NCBI GenBank assembly: GCA_030674155.1
Contig: CM060342.1
Location: forward strand, 14,945,752 to 14,958,251
From: Stramonita haemastoma
Lineage: Eukaryota > Mollusca > Gastropoda > Neogastropoda > Muricidae
DNA length: 12,500 nucleotides
Direction: 5' to 3'
The notes under the pieces are model-generated. The model was not told the origin of the DNA. It did no database searches and saw only the letters and a program-made list of their open reading frames with translations. Positions 7,581 to 12,500 of this stretch are shown one piece after another; position 1 is the first letter of the stretch, and each line of letters begins with the position of its first letter. Both the position numbers and the translations under genes were made by a program.

Positions 7581-7947
7581 GTGAAGTGTTTGACAGCGAA
7601 ATGAAACATTTGACAGTGAAGTGAAACATTGGACAGTGAGTGAACATTTGACAGTGAAGTGAAACATTTGACAGTGAAGTGAAACATTTGACAGTGGAGT
7701 GAAACATTTGACAGTGGAAGTGTGAAACATTGACAGTGAAGTGAAACTTGACAGGAGTGAAACATTTGACAGTGAAGTGAAACTTTGACAGTGAAGTGAA
7801 ACTTTTGACAGTGAAGTGAAACTTTTGACAGTGAAGTGAAACTGTTGACAGTGAAGTGAAACTCTGACAGTGAAGTGATAACTCATGACATGAATGTGAA
7901 CTTGACAGGAGTCAAATTTATTGTGATTTTTTTCTTTTGACAGAGGA
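7581..7947. repeat. 20-bp minisatellite, about 17 copies
   Basis: Unit close to GAAGTGAAACATTTGACAGT. Units in the first half mostly read ACATTTG and those in the second half mostly ACTTTTG or ACTTTG, so two variant classes are arranged in order. The array ends raggedly near 7910, with one isolated TTTTGACAG at 7934-7943. Confidence 0.95.
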
Positions 7948-8403
7948 AATGGGGGAAGAAAGATGTTTCATGTACTGAATAAATTATCGTATCTCTTACT
8001 TTGTTCACTCACTTTTTTTTTGTGTAAATACAAAGAGAGGGAAAACGAAATCGACGAGATTTTTTTCATTTGTGGATCAAATGTGAAAATGGATTTTATT
8101 TGGTACCTTGTACTTTTTCTTCTTTTTTTTTTTACTTCTTTAAATAAAACCAGATCTTCATTAATGTCAATTGCAAATACAAATTTATTCCCAGATATTG
8201 TCTTTTTCTCTTATTTTTCAAAATTTTTCAAATTGACCCAACATGTTTATCTTGCTGAAGACCATCCTTTCCACACAAGTCAGCTAAGTTTCAAATAAAT
8301 TTGATACAACATTAGTCTCCCCCCCCCCTCGCCCCCCCCCCCCAAGGTACATGAAAACAGACAAGACCTTGAATTTCTTTCCTTTTTTTGGTCTAAAAGA
8401 AAT
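7948..8403 (+). other. AT-rich sequence with candidate polyadenylation signals
   Basis: AATAAA hexamers occur at 7978-7983, 8143-8148 and 8294-8299, any of which could end the receptor transcript. The last is followed by GT/T-poor C-rich sequence: two C runs at about 8312-8343, which are G runs on the other strand. A 111-codon frame at 7963-8298 is AT-driven, has no recognisable domain and is not called as a gene. Confidence 0.4.
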
Positions 8404-8416
8404 ATGTGTGTGTGTG

Positions 8417-8478
<62 letters not shown>
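8404..8478. repeat. (TG)n microsatellite
   Basis: About 75 bp of TG with one slip near 8418. Confidence 0.96.
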
Positions 8479-8480
<2 letters not shown>

Positions 8481-8830
8481 TTCCTAGTTTAAAGAATACT
8501 AATTCCTTGTTTAAAAAGAGATGGTATGTCTCTTCCTACTCAAACAGATGTCAGTAATGCCAACGGTCTTTCATGAAACCCCTATCCTAAAACTAGTGCT
8601 GGACATTTTGCATTAGGCTTTAAATCTTTTTTCGTTTCTTTAATTTATTTTTAAAATTAATTTATTAATTTTGCTACTGCACATAAGGGTACAGCATGTT
8701 TTCTCTGAATGTAATTTAATATGCTTCTTTCTTTTTCCTTGTTGTTTGCCTTGTGTGTTTTTATCCAATAGTAGGTTTTGCAATTTTCCACCATTTATAG
8801 ATTTTTCCATCTCTTTCTTTTTATGAAATC
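8479..8830. other. AT-rich sequence, nothing identified
   Basis: No coding or RNA signal was found. Isolated GGTTTTGCA and TTTTGCATTAGGCTTT motifs near 8605 and 8774 look like outlying relics of the array that begins at 8831. Confidence 0.5.
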
Positions 8831-9545
8831 TTTAGGTTTTGCATGTCTTTCTTGAACATCTTTAGGTTTTGCATGTCTTTCTTGAACATATTAGGTTTTG
8901 CATGTCTTTCTTCATGACATCTTTAGGTTTTGCATGTCTTTCTTCATGACATCTTTAGGTTTTGCATGTCTTTCTTCATTCTTGAACATATTTAGGCTTT
9001 GTATTGCCTTCTCTTTATCTAGGGATGGGCTTTGCATTCTTTCTCTGTAACCGGTCTTTGCATGCCGTTCTCCTTAAACCTGCAGCTTTGTAAAATGTTT
9101 CTCCTTAACCATCTGTAGGTTTTGCATAACTTTCCCCTTCATGGCTATAGGCTTTGCATATGTTTCCACATAACATCTATAGACTTTGCATTTTCCTCCA
9201 TAATGTCTGTAAGTACAGACTTTGCATTGACTTTTTTTCGTCACACACACACACACACAACGCACGCACGCACGCACGCATGCACGCACGCACACACGCA
9301 AGCACGCACGCACGAACGCACGCACACACACACATCTATAGGCTTTGCATATCATTTCACATACTTTTTGAAGGTTTTTGCATACATTTCCTCACAACTC
9401 CTACGCTTTGCCTATCTTTCTCCAACATCCAGACTTTGCTTTTTTGCCTCACATAAACTCCACATGATTTGCATGATTTTGTTCATATGTACACCTTTTG
9501 CATAGTTTTTTTTCCCAAACGTCTATGGGCTCTGCGTTTTGTTCA
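8831..9545. repeat. 30-bp tandem array with a homogeneous core and decaying right flank
   Basis: The core at 8831-9000 repeats TTTAGGTTTTGCATGTCTTT plus a 9-17 base variable end, with unit starts at 8831, 8861, 8890, 8922, 8954 and 8991. The end of the unit exists in two forms (CTTGAACAT and CTTCATGACAT) and one unit carries both. To the right, units of about 25-36 bp marked by GGCTTTGCAT or GACTTTGCAT continue, increasingly diverged, to about 9545, for some 20 units in all. A CA/CGCA microsatellite interrupts at 9241-9335. Confidence 0.85.
9241..9335. repeat. (CA)n-(CGCA)n-(CA)n composite
   Basis: CA units, then CGCA/CGAA/TGCA tetranucleotides, then CA again, inserted within the 30-bp array. 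The TTTGCAT units resume immediately after it, so expansion took place inside an array unit. Confidence 0.93.
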
Positions 9546-9565
9546 AGAGAACAGCAAAGCATCTT

Positions 9566-9640
9566 GTGTGTGTGTGTGTGTGTGTATGTGTGTGCGTGTG
9601 TGCGTGCGTGCGTCCGTGCGTGCATGCGTATGCGTGTGTA
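9566..9640. repeat. (TG)n-(TGCG)n composite
   Basis: TG followed by TGCG-type tetranucleotides with TCCG and CATG variants. It is the inverted counterpart of the composite at 9241-9335. Confidence 0.92.
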
Positions 9641-10043
9641 TTTGGTTTTTAAAAAATAGATTAATTTATTGATATGAGCATGTTTTGGGCCAGAGTTGTG
9701 TTGTTGCTGTTTTTTTTGTTTTGAGTTTTTCTTTTTGGTTCGCAGAAACTGCTCAGAGGGGATTTGGGTTGTGAATAAGATTACTGTATAGGAAGAAAAC
9801 AGTGGAAGTTGACTTTCACTTTCTCCCAAAAGGTCACATACGTTTGGTTTACCTCATTCCACGTCGACTGGGTTATTCTATGGACAGTGGCAGAAAAACT
9901 GAACATACACAATCTCTTGACATAGACATGGCATGTTCTAGACCTACGCATAATTTAGTGCGCTGGGCAAGACGCGAGTTCTCGTCTAGAATGTTAATGT
10001 CGGAAGTATATTATAGTTGTGCGTGTTTGTGCGTAAGTCAGCG
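9641..10043. other. Unassigned non-repetitive sequence
   Basis: AT-rich at first, then more balanced sequence at 9780-10020. Frame 1 is open from about 9802 to 10020 before it enters the GT array, but has no ATG at its start and no recognised family. I do not call a gene. Confidence 0.45.
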
Positions 10044-10048
10044 TGCAC

Positions 10049-10122
<74 letters not shown>

Positions 10123-10132
10123 ACGAAAGTGT

Positions 10133-10205
<73 letters not shown>

Positions 10206-10230
10206 ACGAAAGTGTGTGTATGTGTGTGTG
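10044..10230. repeat. (GT)n microsatellite with a repeated interruption
   Basis: GT repeats broken by a GCACG(A/C)AAGTGTGTGT module at 10044, 10121 and 10204. The modules are about 77 and 83 bp apart, giving a higher-order unit. GA and CAGA tracts follow at about 10237-10290. Confidence 0.93.
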
Positions 10231-10459
10231 TATTACAGAGAGAGGGAGAGGGGGCAGGCAGACTGACAGACAAACAGACAGACTCAGACAGAGAGAATGA
10301 AATGACATGATTTATTGTCCATTTAGCATTAGAGCCATGCAAATAAGAGGGCACATGTCTAACAATATCAATTATACACACACATTATCAGACAATTTCA
10401 GTTACGTGCAGTTTTCTTTTACAGTATTGAAAAATTTATGTATTCTTTATTTGATATTC

Positions 10460-10484
10460 ACACACATACACACACACACACACA

Positions 10485-10532
<48 letters not shown>

Positions 10533-10533
10533 C
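10460..10533. repeat. (CA)n-(CGCA)n-(CA)n composite
   Basis: CA units, about nine CGCA units, then CA again. This is the cleanest of the three composites of this type in the window. Confidence 0.95.
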
Positions 10534-10645
10534 TTGTAGCGTCCAGGTACAATGCATGAGAAAGCCCAAAACGCTGATGTTCTTGTCACTTCACATTATT
10601 CTTCTTAACATACACCTGCTCCATTTCTTCAAACCTTTATTTGTA

Positions 10646-10705
10646 TGACATTTGATTGTATGTTGTGACATTTGATTGTATTTTGTGACATTTGATTGCA
10701 TTCTT
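10646..10705. repeat. 20-bp direct repeat, three copies
   Basis: TGACATTTGATTGTATGTTG and two close variants start at 10646, 10666 and 10686, directly before a GA array. Confidence 0.93.
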
Positions 10706-10710
10706 TCTAC

Positions 10711-10771
10711 AGAGAGAGAGAGAGGGGGGGAGAGAGGAGGGAGAGAGAGAGACACACAGAGAGAGACAGAC

Positions 10772-10861
<90 letters not shown>

Positions 10862-10892
10862 AACAACATTTTCCTGTTCACATTCTTGAACA

Positions 10893-10957
<65 letters not shown>

Positions 10958-10965
10958 AGAGAGAA
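10711..10965. repeat. Two (GA)n arrays
   Basis: A GA/GGA/CAGA mixture becoming pure GA to 10859, about 40 bp of unique sequence, then GA again at 10900-10965. Reading frames here are Arg/Glu polymers and are not genes. Confidence 0.96.
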
Positions 10966-11115
10966 TCAAATCAATTGGAAGAAAATCATATTTGTCGCCA
11001 TCTCAGTGGATAAATAAAACGGAAAAAATGCCCTACCAAAATGTGTGGAATTTGGGAATGACTGTTTCATGTTCCAAGTTTTCTAATGTAATCATGATTG
11101 TTACATACAATCTGC

Positions 11116-11330
11116 ACAAAACAGAAAACCTTGCGCACACGCTAAAACCTGTTCCGCTTTTCGGAAGAGTAGACCGTTATGTACCGTTGGGAATGGATGA
11201 CAAAACCAGACAAAATTGAATATACACGGGGACTTGGATGTAAAAAAACAACAACACATGAGTACTTATTCCATTATCCTCAAAATAAAAGAAAGAATGA
11301 ATGAATGAATGAATGAATAAATAAAATGAA
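11116..11330 (+). mobile_element. SINE family A, copy 2 (5'-truncated)
   Basis: It aligns with the 3' half of copies 1 and 3 from the CTTGCGCACACG block (11129) through TTCCGCTTTTCGGAAGAGTA, a CACGGGGACTTGGATGTAAA block and ACACATGAGTACTTATTCCA. Its tail is (GAAT)n with AAAT units (11291-11326) instead of the AAAT tail of the other copies. The tRNA-like head and the GATGAGACTGTAAACCGAGG block are missing. Confidence 0.75.
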
Positions 11331-11565
11331 ATACAAATGGGAAAATAGGAGGACGACTTAGTGTTGGAAGACGATTGTGCCGTTGATCTGACTTCTCTCT
11401 TACCTTCAGGAGAAGTCATTTGGCTGTGGTACTCAAAGTCATTAGTGTACTTTGGGCAAAGTGAACGTGTTGGAATCCGTTCATTGCAAATTGCATGCTA
11501 GACATGTCTGTAACGTCCACAACACAACACCAGCCATCGCTGGATTATTCTTCTATGAAAGATGT
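11331..11565. other. Unassigned sequence between two SINE copies
   Basis: No coding or RNA signal recognised. A TTACCTTCAG|G acceptor-like site occurs near 11400-11410 but nothing downstream supports an exon. Confidence 0.4.
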
Positions 11566-11926
11566 GTTATTTATTTATTTGTTTATTTATTTATTCTTTT
11601 ATATCGATGATAATGGATTTGCACTCATGTGCTTTTTTCTTTACATCCAGTCCCCGTGTGTACGCAGTTTTGTAAATCTTCTCCATCTGTTCCCACCGGC
11701 TCACAATGGCCTACTCTTACGAAAAGCGGAACAGGGTTTAACGTGTGCGCAAGATGTTCTGCGTGGGTTCGCACACGAGGCCTCGGTTTACAGTCTCATC
11801 CAAAGGACTTTTGGAGAGAGTGGAGTAAGCACTGATGTTAACTCCAGGCTAAAAATCACCTCCAGCGGGAATCGAACCCGGGTTGCCAAATTGCGAGCGC
11901 AATGTTCTGACCACTAGGCTATATCC
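11566..11926 (-). mobile_element. SINE family A, copy 3 (full length, tRNA-like head)
   Basis: Read on the minus strand it begins near 11926 with GGATATAGCCTAGTGGTCAG, an A box at 11921-11911 that fits TRGYNNARNNG, and has a perfect B box GGTTCGATTCC at 11878-11868, about 33 bases further on. The tRNA-like head is followed by the family body: CCTGGAGTTAACATCAGTGC, GATGAGACTGTAAACCGAGG, the CTTGCGCACACG and TTCCGCTTTTCG blocks, and an AAAT-type tail at 11566-11590. It is non-coding and both Pol III promoter boxes look intact. It is the best reference copy of the family in this window. No convincing target-site duplication was found. Confidence 0.85.
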
Positions 11927-11934
11927 TGTCTCCG

Positions 11935-12150
11935 TCATGGAAGCGAGAGGTTCATGGTTCCAATCTGCAACGAGGACAGACTTTTCTCCTCCTTACTCCC
12001 ATAAACTTCCATTGGCGATCTGGGTACTAGTCTTTCAGATTAAACGATACATGCAGATTCCGTGTGCAAAGCATATTTGATGGGTATATGAGAAGACAAA
12101 AATATCTCAGACAAAATTCTGTAGAGTTGAACAGGCTCTGCCAGGTTCAA
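11935..12150 (+). mobile_element. Decayed SINE, second family (B)
   Basis: The blocks CTGGGTACTAGTCTTTCAGA, TTAAACGATA, CCGTGTGCA, GCAT and GACAAAATTCTGTAGA occur in the order I recall from a widespread mollusc SINE body, with heavy substitution and gaps. A weak B-box-like GGTTCCAATC is at 11956-11965, but no clear A box. The central block resembles the GAGACTGTAAACCGAGG..CGTGTGC block of family A. The assignment rests on recall. Confidence 0.45.
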
Positions 12151-12500
12151 TTTACCCACCACACACTGCTTAAAAAAACAAACACCTAGATATTCTTTGC
12201 GGATACCGGAGGCCTGTCAGTATAAACAGCAGCCCCACCTTCTGGAAATTCTGTGCTAAAAAGTCCCTCTTTTTTTATTCCTCGCTTTGTTTGTACCTTG
12301 TTCCTTTTCTTCCTGTTATTTCCTTCGTGTCTATTTTCTGCCTTCATGGTCCATTCTCCTGCTTCCCCCCCCCCAAAAAAAAAAAAAAGTATTTAAAGAT
12401 AACAATTCTCTCCCACGCTGAAGTGGGAAGCGCTAGGCCTGACTTGCCAGGCGCTTCACGGCAGTGCATTGCACTTTCGCTCTATGACAGACATCATTAC
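12151..12500. other. Unassigned sequence with a C/A homopolymer junction
   Basis: No gene recognised. A C10 run (12365-12374) abuts an A14 run (12375-12388). A 7-bp inverted repeat, GAAGCGC at 12427-12433 and GCGCTTC at 12451-12457, encloses a 17-base loop. The window ends inside this stretch. Confidence 0.4.

Noticed and set aside
7491..7886. Serine/histidine-rich minus-strand frame over the 20-bp minisatellite
   Set aside because: A 20-bp unit shifts frame at each copy and the open frame reflects base composition only.
8831..9000. CRISPR-like direct repeats
   Set aside because: There are no unique spacers of constant length; the units abut as in satellite DNA and the sequence is animal-like.
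9802..10266. Possible small gene in frame 1
   Set aside because: It has no ATG at the start, about 70 non-repetitive codons with no recognised family, and then runs into GT repeat.
10338..10345. Octamer motif ATGCAAAT
   Set aside because: A single 8-bp match in AT-rich DNA, with no promoter context.
11400..11410. Acceptor-like TTACCTTCAG
   Set aside because: No open, protein-like exon or matching donor follows.
11855..11926. A genuine tRNA gene on the minus strand
   Set aside because: A and B boxes are good, but the acceptor stem does not pair and the same body and tail recur in two other copies, which marks a SINE.
12427..12457. 7-bp inverted repeat with a 17-base loop as a terminator or RNA gene
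   Set aside because: The stem is short, no T run follows and no promoter boxes are seen nearby.

Overview
The window looks like nuclear DNA of an animal, most likely a mollusc and probably a gastropod. It is packed with very long microsatellites, carries several Pol III-type SINEs of a kind common in mollusc genomes, and has intron-like spacing with animal splice signals. There is no bacterial operon, phage or CRISPR content. The taxonomic call is inference from repeat style and should be checked by similarity search.

The one convincing protein gene is a class A G protein-coupled receptor on the + strand, with its main coding exon at about 5569-7170. Seven transmembrane segments can be traced with the DRY, CWLP and NPxxY motifs, the two disulphide cysteines and a basic third loop. 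It most resembles the orphan ciliary receptor GPR161, including Asn at the position where most class A receptors have Asp2.50. The reading frame breaks at four places and has one in-frame TGA before TM1. The motifs are so well kept that assembly indels or a very young pseudogene are the two main explanations. A coherent 5' side can be proposed: a promoter-like block near 2078-2175, a possible non-coding first exon ending at 2260, and a second exon about 3058-3661 whose ATG at 3626 splices in phase 0 across a 1.9 kb intron to 5569. Possible polyadenylation signals lie at 7978, 8143 and 8294.

Layout: 1-373 unassigned AT-rich sequence; 374-683 a 5'-truncated SINE (family A); 932-1921 a large composite of GA, GACA, C, CT, CTGT, GT and CT arrays; 2022-2290 a CTG tract, promoter-like block and GTTA tract; 2291-3661 intron and exon candidates; 3662-5568 an intron filled with GA/GACA/CA/GAT/GT/GAAA arrays and a chimeric SINE with a tRNA-like start fused to a 5S rRNA segment (4557-4860); 5569-7170 the receptor; 7258-7540 and 7581-7947 two tandem-repeat arrays in or just after its 3' end; 8831-9545 a decaying 30-bp repeat array; 9566-10965 GT, CA/CGCA and GA arrays; 11116-11330 and 11566-11926 two more family A SINEs (+ and - strand, the latter with a complete tRNA-like head); 11935-12150 a decayed copy of a second, related SINE family; then unassigned sequence to the end.

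The most interesting items are the tRNA/5S chimeric SINE, the interrupted but motif-complete GPR161-like receptor with its phosphosite-rich third loop, and the 30-bp array with a divergence gradient. No clearly new multi-gene system is visible.
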